Shown here piece after piece: positions 9,571 through 23,084 of a stretch of 64,000 nucleotides of DNA; position 1 is the first letter of the stretch; every line of letters starts with the position of its first letter. The stretch spans positions 30,195,558 to 30,259,557 of the forward strand of contig CM049310.1 in assembly GCA_026874595.1 (NCBI GenBank), written 5' to 3'. Both the position numbers and the translations under genes were made by a program. Origin of the DNA: Sipunculus nudus. Lineage: Eukaryota > Annelida > Sipuncula > Golfingiida > Sipunculidae. The notes beneath the pieces were generated by a model that was not told the origin of the DNA, made no database searches, and saw only the letters and a program-made list of their open reading frames with translations.

Positions 9571-12500
9571 TTGTGAAATTAGAAAAAAACACTACCTCAC
9601 TATATTGTTGAATTTCTTTGAAATCTGAAAATGAAGTTACCGAATAGTAAATTCCCTGGGAAAGCAAACGTACTGGCCATATTATTGGATCTGAAAAAAT
9701 AGAATCTTGCAGTCTTTTTGAAAATGCGTAATGAATGTGAAATATACGATATGAAATGTTTTCCCCCGTCGCTCATTACCAGTGTATAGGATAAGAAAGT
9801 ATATAAAAGATATAGGAATATGTTTTATTTCTGTATTCCAGGAAGCCTGGATATAACATCTCATATTAAAACAGGTGGAGATAGAATTATAAGTGTGTAA
9901 TATTTGGTACAAATGTTGTTATATATAATTTACCAGGACAAGGGGAATGTTTAGCTTACCCAGTCAGATTGCAGAATGGACGACCGGTTCCAATTTCCTG
10001 GAAATAAACCCTGTTTAGAAGAACGAAGAAAGAGTTACAAAAACAAAAAACATTACAAGAAAAAATGAAGTTCTGAATTACCATTTAGCACTGGTTCTCT
10101 TCCTCCGCCAACTTGGATAAAATAATAAGAATCCTCAATGACTTGTAAATCTGAAATTATACCATGATGTTTTTGAAACAGAATTAGAGAAGCATTTGTT
10201 GAAGCAACATGATACGTATTTTGTAATATGTTCATGTGGACTGGTTTATTTGTAAACCTTAGCAAGGATCTCTGAGAATATTGACTATGAACCCCACAAG
10301 TTTTCGAAGGCCTGAGCAAGAAAAACATACCTTAAAGCATAATAGATATTTAACAGAAGGTATCATAGGATCAGACATTACAGCTGTAAGGAATCGAGTG
10401 AGCAATTAAAACAACTTAACATAAGGCAAATGGTTAATATGTATTCCTTGTGTGTCTGGTCGGTTGGCCAACCAAGTTCGTCAGGACAAAGTCGCAGATA
10501 GCTGGTGAACCTGAAATTATACAATTTTTAAACATGTAAGCTACAATAAAATATACCTTATAATTACATGATGAATTAATATAAAGAAGTTCGATATACA
10601 TGAATTCTAAAGATTATAAATGGTTTCGAATATAACAACAGAATATAGAGCATTTCTAAAACACCTGAGCCAAGTTAATTAAGCGTTTATAAAGTACGCA
10701 TCTTTTAATGGTGATGAACCTGTTATATAGAATATTATCGCAGTTGTCGAATACGTAAATTAAAGAAACTAAGTTTACCTTGTATTACTGACATACCAGT
10801 AGTTATTTCACATGCAATACCCCAGGAACAAATCGCTGATCTCCAACAGCTATACTACGTTTCGGAATGCCTTCTTGTAAGACAGCCATTAAGGTAACAG
10901 GTAATTGCATTGCCGGTACAGGTATATTGGTTGGCTTTCCCAATTAACGTTACAATTACCGATCACATTCTTTAGGGTCCTAAAACGTCCAGTGCCCTGG
11001 AATGCACAGAAAATATAAAAGCAAATGGTTATCAAGAAATTTTAACTTACCTCAAGTAAACTTGACATTATGAATGTCTAGCCACTAATAGGTGGAGAAC
11101 CTGAAATATACGAGCTGTTTTTCTAACATGCGTTTTTCATATCCTCAAATTCTATGCTCTATAAGCTGGTGTACCGGAATAAGTATTTAATGTACGATGG
11201 TATTAAACTTTATAGCAACAGGTTAGTTATTGCTAATACAACTGGACTGGTTGGGACTGCCAATTAACTCGGACAGTTATAAACCTAGACAGTTAACCAA
11301 CATGTTGCAAAGTTAACCCCATATAGCGTACGATTATGATACCATACTTTGATATAAAGTTGCAGAAACAATTAATGAAGAAACAGATTCATTGGCACTT
11401 TTATTAATCATGCGCCAGTGGATAGATTGGAACTTAAAATAGTTTACCTATGAATCATTTCCCCACAGAATTTGTTTAACTAAGTCATGGAAAGAAAGAA
11501 ACAATTCTTTGATCTTGAAAATGTCTGGACAACTTAGCTCGCCCGGTATTTATAAGGAGTAGATTAATCACCTAGAAAATGTACCTTGATTTCAAAGGCC
11601 TCGAATAAGCGAAGCAAGACACTGCAGTGTTAACTAATGGTACATGTATATAATAATCCCTTGAATGGTCAGTCACATACGTCTTTCATATCCTCAAAAC
11701 CTTTGTAATGATTCATAGCTGCACGCATGTGAATCTGTATATTTTTTAATGAATTTTAACTTTTTACCTCTACCAGTTTCCTTATTTCTTACTTGTATTA
11801 TTTACCTTTGTCTGAAGTTTTTTAAAGTACTTTTAATGTTTAATTAGTTTATACTGCATAAGATTGAGATTGGTTTTCTCACAAAGATAACCTGAAATTT
11901 ATATTTGCTAAATTTAAGTTGCATGTGAACATGAAAATAAACAAAAAAGGGAAAACAAAAAGTAACAGGTTAATATCTGCTCCTACTGCAAACCTAATGT
12001 TTATCTGATAACTAGTGATTATGAAAACTGGCTGATATCTGGCAGCTGTTGAGCTAATATATAGAATTTAAAGATTAACATATACTAGACACTATACCAC
12101 GTAATTGTAAGGTGTCAAGGAAAAAATCCAGAATATGACGTAAGAATGACTTTTTTGTTCACCATACCTCCACAAGTGGATTGGTGTGGGTGCCAATGTC
12201 TGGTTGATCCCTTCTAAAGTTTCCCTAGTCTGGGCAACATGGCAGACCTCTGATACCTGCATGGTTAACCTGAAATATACCATCGGTAGTATCTATTTGT
12301 ATTATACCTGTAAAAATCGACCGAGAGATTGAGCTGGTAAACCCAAGCCTAACAATTACAACAACGTTAAAATATCGTGAATCTTGAAATAAACTACCAT
12401 GTTTTGTATGAGCTAAATTAGGGGATACAAAACAAATGCAACCGTTTGAACCCAAGTAAGACGGACAGCAGCTCACTCCATTTACATGTTATTAAAAATT

Positions 12501-13310
12501 AGATTTGTTTTTACAGCGTGAAAAAAAGAGAAACAGAAAACAAACTTCTTAACAAGTTTCCCGAACTATACCTGGAAGAAAAACTTATCCAGTATGAATG
12601 TAGTTGCAGAATATGACTGAGCCAGTTAACCTTGCCATTATGTAAATGATGATCACTTATGGTCTGTGGCCTGAGTTTATATTATAAATACGACGGCGCA
12701 AAGTATTCACACTAGCTTAATCAAAGAGTAAACTGTCTGCTTACTTGGTTACTGCTTATATACACATTAGTGCAACTTGTTCATATTTAAAAACACGTAA
12801 GAGAGAATGTCTAACATACCTGAACAAGAATACTGGTTGATTACCAAGTCCAACTTGCCACGATGATTGGCCAACTCCCCAATATACCATAGAAACGGAG
12901 TCTTCGCAGATGTTTGCAATTGATATTTCAAGCCAAGCGCACAGATATCTAAGACGTCTTTTAGGTTAGCTCCAGAACAACCAACACCGAGGTCAAGTTG
13001 TGAAGTCTAACGAGTCATCGGGGCAATAGGAATCACGTACGATCCGTGATGAGTGGTCACGACTTTAACAAGACAAGACCAACGAATCTTTTCTCAGACT
13101 GTGTGTACACAGGAAGGAAAGAGAAGAGGTCTCAAATTTTGTTCATCCAGTTGTTTTTTCTTTAAATTTTTTCATTTAATTTTGTACACGTGTCTTCATT
13201 TCATGGTAAAATGGTAAAGTAGCTTACATTGTAATTTCAGTGCTCGCACTGCATTACACAAGGAGACATTTTAAGGGATTTTCTTTATTGTAATCGTAGC
13301 AGTAATTAAA
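9571..13310. other. AT-rich sequence without recognisable gene
   Basis: Only short ORFs with no recognisable domain on either strand. Sparse motifs like 'GAACCTGAAATTATAC' (about 10506, 11095, 12264) and 'TGGTTGGCTTTCCCAATTAA'-type segments (about 10930, 11250) may be very decayed repeats related to the neighbouring array. I see no convincing exon. Confidence 0.5.
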
Positions 13311-13339
13311 GCGTGTTAAGGATATATGCACGCACTGTG

Positions 13340-13620
13340 TATACCATTAGAGGTATAACAATGTGTTCATCATGTATATCGACTGTCTCTGTGATCATGC
13401 GATGTTGTGATGCGAGTCAAACCAGCAATTTCTTCAAAACTGGCATGGGCATGTTCGTGAAATCTCACTTAAGCTTTAAGTGGAAAGCTCTATAATTGCT
13501 AACGGGTTCATTATTATAATACGAAATCAATGCCTGAAGTCGACAGGTTCTATAACAATTTCAAGTTTTGCAGTTGAAAAAAAAATTCCTATTTATAATA
13601 GAATTTTATAATTAATATAA
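13340..13620. repeat. Dispersed repeat, copy 1 (second copy at 31912-32160)
   Basis: Shares long stretches with 31912-32160, including 'GTGTTCATCATGTATATCGA', 'AATTTCTTCAAAACTGGC' and 'AAGTTTTGCAGTTGAAA'. It lies directly before the 262-bp array. The second copy also lies upstream of a single 262-bp-type unit (33425-33545), so both parts probably belong to one element. Confidence 0.7.
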
Positions 13621-13627
13621 TGAATAT

Positions 13628-15090
13628 AACGTAAACAGGATATAAAATCATTTCGTAACCTTTTTGCGCTATTTCCGCTCTGCTACATTTGTTTTTCTGT
13701 TGTGCTTACAGCCTTTCAAATGGTGAATCACGACCATTGGCGGGACCAACTTAACAATAAGCCCAACGTCCACTCTCTAAGAACTTATGTGCACGAGTCT
13801 GGCCTCATTTACTGTATGGGCCAGAAGAGACTACAGGAATCTGCTTAGGAAATGTAGAAGGGAAACTACTTGAAAGGAAGGGAAAGAGATTAATTTAACG
13901 TAAACAGGACACAAAAACATATCGTAAACTGTGTGCGCTATTTCCGCTCTGCTGTATTTGTTTTCTGTTGAGCATACAGCCCTTCGAATGATCAATCACG
14001 ACCACTGGCGAGGCCAATTTAACAATAAGCCCAACGTCCGCTCTCTTAGGACCTGTGTGCACGAGTCTTGCCTCATTTACTGCATAGACCAGGAGAGACT
14101 ACAGGAATCTGCTGAGGAAATGTAGATGGAGACTTAATCAAGAGGAAGGAGTTAGTTTAACGTAAACTAGATATAAAATCATATCGTAAACTGTGTGCGC
14201 AATTTCCGCTCTATTGTATTCGGTTTCTGTTTTGCATACAACCTTTCAAATGGTCAATCACGACCATTGCGTGGCCAAGTTAACAATTAGCCCAACGTCC
14301 GCTCTCTTAGAACGTGTGCATGAGTCTGGCCTCATTTACTGCATAGGCTAGGAGAGACTACAGGTACCTGCTGAGGAAATGTAGAAGGTAACATACTCGA
14401 GGGGAAAGAAAAGAGGTGAATTTAACGTAAATGGGATATAAAATCTTATCGTAAAATTTTGCTCTCTTTCCGCTCCCCTGTATTTGTTACTTGTTGTGCC
14501 TTTCAAATGGTCAATCACGACCACTGGCGAGGCCAATTTAACAATAAGCCCAACGTCCGCTCTCTTAGAACGTGTGCATGAGTCTGGCCTCATTTACTGC
14601 ATAGGCCAGGAGAGACTACAAGAACCTGCTGAGGAAATGTTGAAGGGGACTTACTCGAGAGGAAGGGGAAGAGATGAATTTAACGTAAATAAGATATAAA
14701 ATCATAGCGTAAACTTTTTGCGCTATTTCCGCTCTGCTGCATTTGTTTTTCTGCTGTGTATACAGCCTTTTAAATGGCCAATCACGACCATTGGCGGGGC
14801 CAAGGGAACAATCATCCCAACGTTCGCTCTCCCAGAACATGTGTGCAGGAGTTAGGCATCATTTACCGAAAAACAAGGAGAGACTACAGGAATCTGAGGA
14901 AATTTAAAAGGGAACATACTCGAGAGGAAGGAAAAAATTTAAACCGTATTCAAACATGATATTTTCATTATATAGTCAATGTTTTTGCCATTTCGGCGGC
15001 GCTGAATTTCTTTCAAGGCTTTAAATAGAGCCACTCTTGTGTCCAATGGCGACAGTTAAAATGGCCAAGAAAGACTTCGGGAATATATTA
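13628..15090. repeat. 262-bp tandem array, five units plus a decayed sixth
   Basis: Units start at the motif AACGTAAA near 13628, 13897, 14159, 14424 and 14682, with a degenerate unit from about 14943 (spacings 258-269 bp). Each contains a block encoding 'NHDHWRGQFNNKPNVRSLRT' followed by 'CVHESGLIYC' and 'RLQE.AEEM', sometimes with stops. On the minus strand the same block has a segment 'GCCAGACTCATGCACACG' that faintly resembles a tRNA-Leu anticodon arm. Probably a repeat, not a gene. Confidence 0.8.
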
Positions 15091-16950
15091 TGGAAAAAAG
15101 TAGCTATATGCTCTAGGACATTAAGGGAGCCAGAAGATATAACCCCTGGTTCAGAAATCAAAGCTAATATTAAATATTTTGCCTTATAGGTCGAGGTTAC
15201 TGGTCGGGACTGGGATCTTCAGCTCCAAAGAGAACGCCTGGTCTATTCCTTAATACACGTCATACTTTACAGCTGTAACCCTTGTCATCTGTAACAAGAA
15301 GGAAATGACATCACATAACAACAAATCTAAAGATTCAATCCAGGCAAAGATTGTGAAAGATTGTGAAACACAAAAAAAAATGACTGGTTCAATGAACATT
15401 AAAGTCATATTAAACAAAATGGATATAAGCGCAGTAACCTTGTCAGTGTTTAACAATAATTATAAATATACTCATTAGATGCGTGACTGACTGTAGATAC
15501 TGCATAAGATTGCCAATATTTAAGACAAAATTTGATACAATTAACATACCTGTCAGGCGTCATTAGTGTTTATCATAATCCACAATGTTGTGTTGGTGAA
15601 GGGGAGAGGTTAAGCCTTAGCTTTTTCATCATTCTTTATCTGTAAACGACGAAAATAACATCACTACGATAACATTTTATTATTCCACTGTTCAAACCAG
15701 TATTCAATGATGAAAACACATTACCTAATAAATGTACCATGCTTCGGTGATGTGTTCATTTTACAGATGCAGTATATAATACAACCTGGAATGATACAAA
15801 TTTTAGGGAACTGTTTCAGATATAAAGTAAGGTACACTTAGGTCTCAATTATCAAGCACCGAATAGATAATACATTGCCATAGTTTCCATGATCATTTCC
15901 ATCATAAATGATACAGGGAATAGTTGTTTTTATAAAGACAATATCCTAGAACTGAATATGTAATATTTGTGCTGTAAATTACACTTTAAAAATTTTCCCT
16001 AACATATATAAAGAACATGACCATAAGGGCATGATAAAGTTGCAACCATTGTAACAGGCTACCTTTCCCTCCATCGTTTAATTTGGCAACCACACGTACG
16101 TTACAAATCGAAACGATTAACATACCCAAGGTTGAGCCAGGTGTGAATGACTTGATTCACCATTCGCGGTAAAAGTGCAGAAAGAGGGCAGACCTTGGGC
16201 CTTCAGCTCTCACAACCAACGTTCATGGCTCAATCCTTGGTCGACGGAGTTTGATCCAGTACCTCATCAGTGATGTGCGATGTTCAGTAATCAATTGCGG
16301 GTTATTGACAGTAGTTGATACCGTCAACCCTGTGGTTTTGTTTCAATTAATATAGAAAGCTGGCGCAGTTTTATTCCTGATAATATTTTGTGGTCTTTAC
16401 AAAATCTGATAAGAAGATAAACCTTCAGCTTGCCACTGTATTATAAAGTTACTATATTGCCCTTGTATTTTCTGTCGAACTTTACAGTTATCCAAAGAAC
16501 AAAGTCTGCCCAAATTTGTTTAGACTGATACTATTTCTTATTTTTCCTTAATAATCTAGTTTGCTTTGGGCACAATGTTGATCCTATCACTGCCAATCAA
16601 TTATGTATCAAAGAGCAATACCTCGGCGATGGCTTTGAAACACATCCATGCGAAATTGTTTGAGATATGACAAGAGTGTTTAAATTATATATGGGAAGGA
16701 CGACCAGTCAATACCCACGAGGCAATACCTAAGAAAGACGACATGACTATGAAACGTTTTACTTCAGCAAACAAGATCGTACAAAAGAAAAAGCACGATC
16801 CGAAAATATTCTTATCTAAAACATGTAGTGGAATAAGATACTTAAATATAAAGATATCCGAGAATATATACTGTATTCACAAAGAAAAAAAAAACGAGAC
16901 AATAGCACAAATATCGTCTTGGTCATGTTACTGTTTGGAGAACGGCAAAT
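15091..16950. other. No gene recognised
   Basis: AT-rich sequence with short ORFs only. No domain, RNA gene or clear repeat boundary was seen. Confidence 0.5.
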
Positions 16951-16954
16951 AAAA

Positions 16955-17395
16955 TACTGAGAACAAGCAAATTCGTGAAATTTATGTCCTCCACTTCCGC
17001 CTCTTGTTGTCCTTCATGCTAGCCTTCTCAATGATTTAGTTTTATTTTTGCCTAAAGATGTCTCCACGTCATAGTGGCCGAGTTTACGTTTTCATTGTCT
17101 CCTGAAGACATCTCCACATGTCATAACTTTTTTGAGAATTAGTAACAAAATATTTATTTTTTGTTTTGGAACTAGTGAAAAGATATTTTCAGACAAACAC
17201 TTCTTAACCAATCCCAACCAAGGTATGCATAAGAGCAATCAGTGACCCAAATTTGAATCAAATCGGATAATATTTAGGAAAGTTATCGCACGGAAACGAA
17301 AACGTGACGGACGGACAGATAGATAGGGGGCAGAGAGACGGAAGACAAAAATCAATGTCCACCGTTCCGAGGAAGTGGGGAAAAAATACACAAGA
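16955..17395. repeat. Dispersed repeat family with GGAC tract, copy 1
   Basis: 'GAGCAATCAGTGACCCAAAT', 'GGATAATATTTAGGAAAGTT' and 'ATCGCACGGAAACG' are followed by GACGGACGGACAGATAG and 'TCAATGTCCACCGTTCCGAG'. The same order recurs at 23100-23285. The first part ('AACAAGCAAATTCGTGAA', 'ATGTCCTCC') recurs at about 19543 and 30364. Confidence 0.75.
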
Positions 17396-18580
17396 CCAAG
17401 CAATACTGTTGGTAAGTAAAGGAAAAGGCTAGTTATACCTAAGAATGGTAACGGCAGGGTAGACTAGGCGATTTAGTTGATTAGAAATAACAAAGAAAAC
17501 AATGTTGGAATTATCTACTGCTTATTTTACCAAAAAAAATCCAGTTCCATTTATAGTTTTTAACAATTCATGGCTATTCATTTATCTAACAGTTTCTAAA
17601 CAGTGATCGTTTTGTAACAAATATCAATATTATCGAATGTTTCAATGACGGTTCGACTGGGGTATTGTGATTGATGCAGATTGTGCATTAAAAGATTTTT
17701 AAAATATGGTATGAAATAATTAAATACAGTTTTAGACACCAGAACATAAAACATACAAACATGCCCAGAGCACGAAAGTAATGACCAGCTACAATGATAG
17801 GATGTATTGTTCCTGACAGCAATGCATAAAAGACAGCAACTACAGGCAATAAACGCTGTGCTTGTCGGAGTTTTGTATCATCAAAAGACTTTGAAAAAGA
17901 AACAAGAACGTGAAAGATGACTAGCAAGAGACTCTTGAAATGTTGTTTGGTAACTACAGGCAATCTAGATGGACAGGCAATTTCTAGGCAACATTTTTTT
18001 CCAGGCAATATCGTTTTGTTTTACCAAACTGCGAGTGACTGAGACATGATAAAAGCAAGAACCTTGGCAGGATGATTGTTTTGTGACTTGTGAGGCACTG
18101 GGGATTGAAAAAGCAATACCTTTTAGGCGGATAGTGTTTGGTCAACAAAATGACTGACATATTAAAAGATATACCATATATTTAAAAGAATCTCTTCTCG
18201 ATGGAGTTGCTACATAAAACCTGCATCTGATAGGTTTGTAAAAGGAATGGCAGGCTGTATATGCCTCCTGCAGAGCACCTTATGTCGCAGACAACAGTGA
18301 CCATTTCAAAGGATACTGAAAGGGCAACAATTTTTGTTTAAATCCGTTTGTCGTTGGAATGTATTAACCACCTTCCCTCTGTATTTTGTATATGTATAAA
18401 ATGCTAGGTCTGCTTTTCAGCTGCTTGAAACTAGAATATCAGCAGAAGCTGACAAAAGCCCTCAGCCAAAAGAACAGTGTTTAGAGGTGGTAACAGTAAC
18501 AAGTACTAAATATCTGTTCTCACATGGATGTATATCTGTACATGTCTCAGTTATAAATTTAAAATTGTTTTACCATGATT
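17396..18580. other. No gene recognised
   Basis: A 106-codon minus-strand frame at 17688-18008 has no recognisable domain and no splice context. Otherwise nothing supportable. Confidence 0.45.
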
Positions 18581-18581
18581 A

Positions 18582-19145
18582 ATAACAATCCACCAAATGC
18601 TTCCTGAAAAATAAGCTTCGAAGTTTTATTCTATTATAAGCTTTGTGACCTTGAAAGGTAAGTCAAGGTCACCCATCTTCGAACTTGATCGAGATTTTGT
18701 CGATATACATCTTCACCAAAGAAATAAAATTCCTATTGTGAATCCTTTTAGAGATATCCTGCTCACAAGGCCAAAGTTGAAAAATCCGATAAAAATTCAT
18801 TAAAAATAAGAAATTGTAGGTGGCGCCACCAAACTTGTGTAGCAGGTACAGACAATCAGTCCCAATAATCATAGTTAGTTTTGTGAAAATCCACCAAATG
18901 GTTCCTGAGTAATAATCATCAAAGTGTTTTTCTATAATCAGCTCAAAAATGTAGAAAAATAGGTCAAGGTCACCCATCTTCGAACTTGACCGAGATTTTG
19001 TCGATATACATCTTTACCGAGGAAATAAAATTCTGACGGTGAATCCTTTTTAAGATATCCCGCTCACAAGGTAAAAGTTAACGGACGCCGGACGGACAGC
19101 TTGGGTGACGACAATAGCCCATCAGCCTAAGGGCTGAGGGCTAAC
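18582..19145. repeat. ~300-bp tandem repeat (two copies) with 3' hairpin
   Basis: 'CCACCAAATG.TTCCTGA' at about 18590 and 18890 opens two copies sharing 'TCAAGGTCACCCATCTTCGA' and 'GAGATTTTGTCGATATACAT'. A perfect GGTGGCGCCACC palindrome sits at 18819-18830. The second copy ends in 'GACGCCGGACGGACAG' followed by an imperfect hairpin at 19115-19143 (TAGCCC ... CAGCC / GGCTG ... GGGCTA). Confidence 0.8.
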
Positions 19146-19925
19146 AAATCTGGATTTTTTTTATAAGTGCATGATTGTGCATCTTTTGTTTTTGCATCTT
19201 GATTTTCTAATCTCCCAGCATCTCAGCATATCATGTAGACACTTTTTGCAACATGAAATACTTTATTTACTGTCCTAAGGCAGATGCGTTTTTGTTTTGC
19301 TGGAGATTTGTGTAGTGCATGCACACTGTTCATGCCCGAGATGGTTCACTCTTGCCTCTGATAGTGAAGATACTAGTATCTTCAGGTTGTCAGTATTTTA
19401 CATAGCAGACAAAAAAGCAGGTGGTGGAATTGGCAAAGTTAATATCAATGCAGTTTACCAATGTCAAACATCCTTCACTTGGGAACAAATAAAAACAATT
19501 CATACCTCAGAATAGTTTCTGGACTACCCTGAGGTAATTAGAAACAAGCAAATTCAATGAATTTAAATCCTCCGCTAGCGACACCTGTCGGTGATTTGTG
19601 AAACTTTATGTGCTGATTCATAAAATGAACAAGTGACCCATGGGTCATGACGCTCAGCTGACTGGGAAGAGATTCGCAAAAGGAAATTTTATCACCAGAA
19701 TGGTAGTATATACCCATTCAACTGAAGCATCAAACAGATTAACCAACAGGCCAAGATTTAGTCTGTATTTATATATCTCAAAAATAGAGAAAAATGTGTA
19801 AACTTTTAAAACTAGAATACGGGTAACCGACAAGTGACTACATGTATCTGCCAAAATCGGATAGTGAGGCATGGATTGAGTGGCAAGGGGAAATAGAGTG
19901 AGGTATGTTGCATATTAGCATGGAT
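19146..19925. other. No gene recognised; short dispersed motifs
   Basis: Includes 'GGGTCATGACGCTCAGCTGA' at about 19636, a motif that recurs at about 25446 and 44353 and may open another dispersed family. Small ORFs show no domain. Confidence 0.45.
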
Positions 19926-19929
19926 GTCT

Positions 19930-20960
19930 GCAGCCTAAATGTGTATGTAGGTTGTGCCACCTACCACAAATCCAGAAAGCTGTCCAAGTTGTATACACCT
20001 GCAAAATTTTAGGCAGAAAAGTCAAACCACTACATGTATATGAGCGATTTTTGCCCATGGCAGACAAACACTGTGCAAAAATCTTTGCAGGTAACACCTC
20101 CAGTTTTGTGTATGATAAAGACCTATGTGAGATCTAAACACATGCACAATTTTGGCCCAATCGGTCAAATGGTTCCTGAGATATGAGCTTGGATGTGTCC
20201 AGCGTTAACTAGAATGTAGGTGGCGCCACCTGTCATAAAATCAAGAAAGCTGTCCACGGTGTATAAACCTGCAAAATTTTAGGCAGTTATGTCGAACCAC
20301 TACAGAGAAATGAGTAATTTTAGGCCACGGCAGACTTACAGACAGACGCTGTGCAAACATTGTTACAGGTGGCGCCACCATTTTTTGTGAATGTTACAGA
20401 GCTATCAAAGGGCTACATTTGTATAAATTTTATTTCCTGATCGGTCAAACGGTTCCCGAGATATAAGCTTGGATGTCATCAGCGTGAACATGAACGTAGG
20501 TGGCGCCACCTGTCATAAAATCAAGAAAGCTATCCTGGATGTATACACATGACGAATTTCAGGTGAATTAGTCAATTCACTGCAGAGATATGAGTGATTT
20601 TAACCCAAGGCAGATGAACAGATGGACACTGTGCAAACATGGTTACAGGTGGCGCCACCATTTTTTGTGTATGTTATAAAGCAATCCAAGGGCTACATTT
20701 GTATCAATTTTATTTCCTGATCGGTCAAACGGTTCCCGAGATATGAGGGTTTATGAGTGGAAACAGACCCACAAATGGACACTGGATAGAGAGGAAAGGT
20801 CAGAGGTCAATGCAAATTGGTTAGTCACCAGTTCACATGTGACCCGATAATAGGTGTAAGTTTGGGAAAAATCGGTCCATTAGTCTCCGAGGAGCTCTCT
20901 GGAAACGAACGCCGCGGCTGCGGAGGAACTCGGTCAAAAACATAGTATCCGCAAAACTTC
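19930..20960. repeat. ~278-bp tandem repeat array carrying GGTGGCGCCACC
   Basis: Units start near 19944, 20217 and 20497. Each full unit is two half-units of 131-149 bp, each opening with the palindrome: perfect copies at 20219-20230, 20368-20379, 20499-20510 and 20648-20659. Shared text includes 'AATCAAGAAAGCTGTCC', 'GGGCTACATTTGTATAAATT' and 'GATCGGTCAAACGGTTCC'. The array decays after about 20770. Confidence 0.85.
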
Positions 20961-20979
20961 GTTTTGGCGGATCCAAAAA

Positions 20980-23075
20980 TAAAGGTGGCTCCACCAGTCT
21001 GCAGAAACTAATAAAAACACTTAATGGTCAATATCCATGCAAAAAATCATGGTGATCTCTGCATTTGTTGTTCAGATACTTCAGTTTTTGTATCAAATTG
21101 TCCATTATTCTGAGGGATACTTCGGAGTCCTATAGCTTGAAGGATATGGGTAACAGAGACCTAATTTCAAGTTTCCACAGGCACCTTTCATGGGCCTCCT
21201 TGCATGACAAGAATGAAGATTCTAGGTCCAGTTGTTGCGATTTGTACCCTGTTGACAGATAACCACATCTTTAAAGGTCTCAAAAAAAAGAAAAAAATTC
21301 GTAAAAATTTGAAAAAAAAATAGAGGTGGCACACCCAGTCTGCAGAAACTGATGGAACAGCTCATGATCAATATGTATGCCAAAAATCATGACCATCAGT
21401 GTTGTAGTTATTGAAATACTGCAGTTTTTGTATCAAATTTTCCATTATTCTGGGGGGGGGGGGTATTTTGGACCCATACAGCTTAAAGAATATGGGTAAC
21501 AGAGACCTAATTTCAAGTTTCCATGGAGACTTTTCATGGGTCTCCCTGTGTGTCAAGAATAAAGATTCTTGGTCCAGTTTTTATGATTTGTGCCCTGTTA
21601 ACAGATGTTCATATCTTTAAAGGTCTCAAAAATTCAGAAAAATTTCGTAAAAAAAAAAACGAACAAATACAGGTGGTGCCACCAGTCTGCAGAAACTTAT
21701 GAAACACTCCATGATCAATATCCATGCAAACAATTATGGTTATCTCTGCATTAGTTGTTCAGATACTTTAGCTTTTGTATCAAATTTTCCATTATTCTGA
21801 TCTGTACTTTGGAGTGCCATAGCTCAAAGGATATGGGTAACAGAGACCAAATTTCAGGTTCCCATGGAGACTTATCATGGGTCTCCCTGTGTGTCAAGAA
21901 CGAAGATTCTAGGTCCAGTCGTTACGATTTGTACCCTGTTGACAGATAACTACATCCTTAAAGGTCTCAAAAATGGAGAAAACAATTCGTGAACATTGAA
22001 AAATACAGGTGGCGCCACCAGTCTGCACAAACTGATGAAACATCTCATGATCAATATGTATGTCGAAAATCATGACCATCAGTGATGTAGTTAATGAGAT
22101 ATTGAAGTTTTTGTATGAAATTTTTGACTGTTCTGGGGGGTAATTTTGGGCCCCATAGCTCGAAGGATATGGGTAACAGAGACCTAATTTCTGGTTTCCA
22201 TGGAGACTTTTCATAGGTCTCTCAGTGTGTCGAAAATGAAGTTTCTAGGTCCAGTCGTTACGATTTGTGCCACGCTAACAGATGACAGCATCCTCAAAGG
22301 TCTCAAAAATAGAGGAAAAAATCGTAAAAAATCAAACAGTACAGGTGGTGCCACCAGTCTGCAGGAACTGATCGAACATCTCATGATCAATATATATGCC
22401 AAAAATGAAGACCATCAGTGATGTAGTTATTGAGATATTGAAGTTTTTGTATGAAATTTTTTTACTATTCTGGGGGGTACTTTGGGGCCCCATAGCTCAA
22501 AGGATATGGGTAACAGAGACCTAATTTCTGGTTTCCAAGGAGATTTTTCATGGACCTCTCAGTGTGTCAAGAATTAAGATTCTAAGTCCAGTCTTTATGA
22601 TTTGTGCCTTGTTAACAGATGTTCACATTTTTAAAGGTCTCAAAAATAGAGAAAAAAATTCGTAAAAAATCGAAAAATACAGGTGGCGCCACCAGTCTGC
22701 AGGAAGTGATGTAACATCTCATGATCAATATGTATGCCAAAAATCATGACCATCAGTCAAGTAGGTAATGAGATATTGAAGTTTTTGTATGAAATTTTTG
22801 ACTTTTCTGGGGGGTACTTTGGGGCCACATAGCTCGAAGGATATGGGTAACAGAGACCTAATTTCTGGTTTCCAAGGAGATTTTTTATGGACCTCTCAGA
22901 ATCCCAAGTTACAAGGTTCTAGGTCCAGCGGTTACGATTTGTGCCTGGTTAACAGACGGACAGACGGACAGACGGACAGACAGACAGACGGACAGACGGA
23001 CAGACGGACAGACGGACGACGGACAAAGAGTGATCGCTATAGCTCAGATGACTTTCAGTCAGCTGAGCTAAAAAT
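20980..23075. repeat. ~340-bp tandem repeat array, six units, with GGAC tract and 3' hairpin
   Basis: Units start at the (near-)palindrome near 20983, 21324, 21672, 22008, 22343 and 22682. Each has 'AGTCTGCAGAAACTGATG', 'CATGATCAATATGTATGCC', 'GGATATGGGTAACAGAGACC' and 'TCTAGGTCCAGTCGTTACGA'. The last unit runs into 'GTTAACAGACGGACAGACGG' (tract 22948-23025). It ends in a strong hairpin: 23040-23053 pairs with 23057-23070 (TAGCTCAG.TGACT / AGTCA.CTGAGCTA), followed by AAAAA. Short frames of about 65 codons in several units reflect unit similarity, not genes. Confidence 0.88.
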
Positions 23076-23084
23076 GAAATATTA

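Noticed and set aside
13628-14940. Gene family encoding NHDHWRGQ... peptides
   Set aside because: The conserved peptide is interrupted by stops in several units and tracks the 262-bp DNA repeat, including non-coding parts.
17688-18008. 106-codon minus-strand frame as a membrane protein gene
   Set aside because: Hydrophobic stretches are expected from AT-rich DNA; no domain or splice context.
20980-23075. CRISPR-like or coding tandem array
   Set aside because: Units are contiguous ~340-bp copies without spacers, and the genome is animal. The ~65-codon frames are shadows of unit similarity and contain no domain.
18582-23075. Classic Helitron 3' end
   Set aside because: The hairpins are followed directly by A-rich sequence, with no CTRR-T a few bases downstream.
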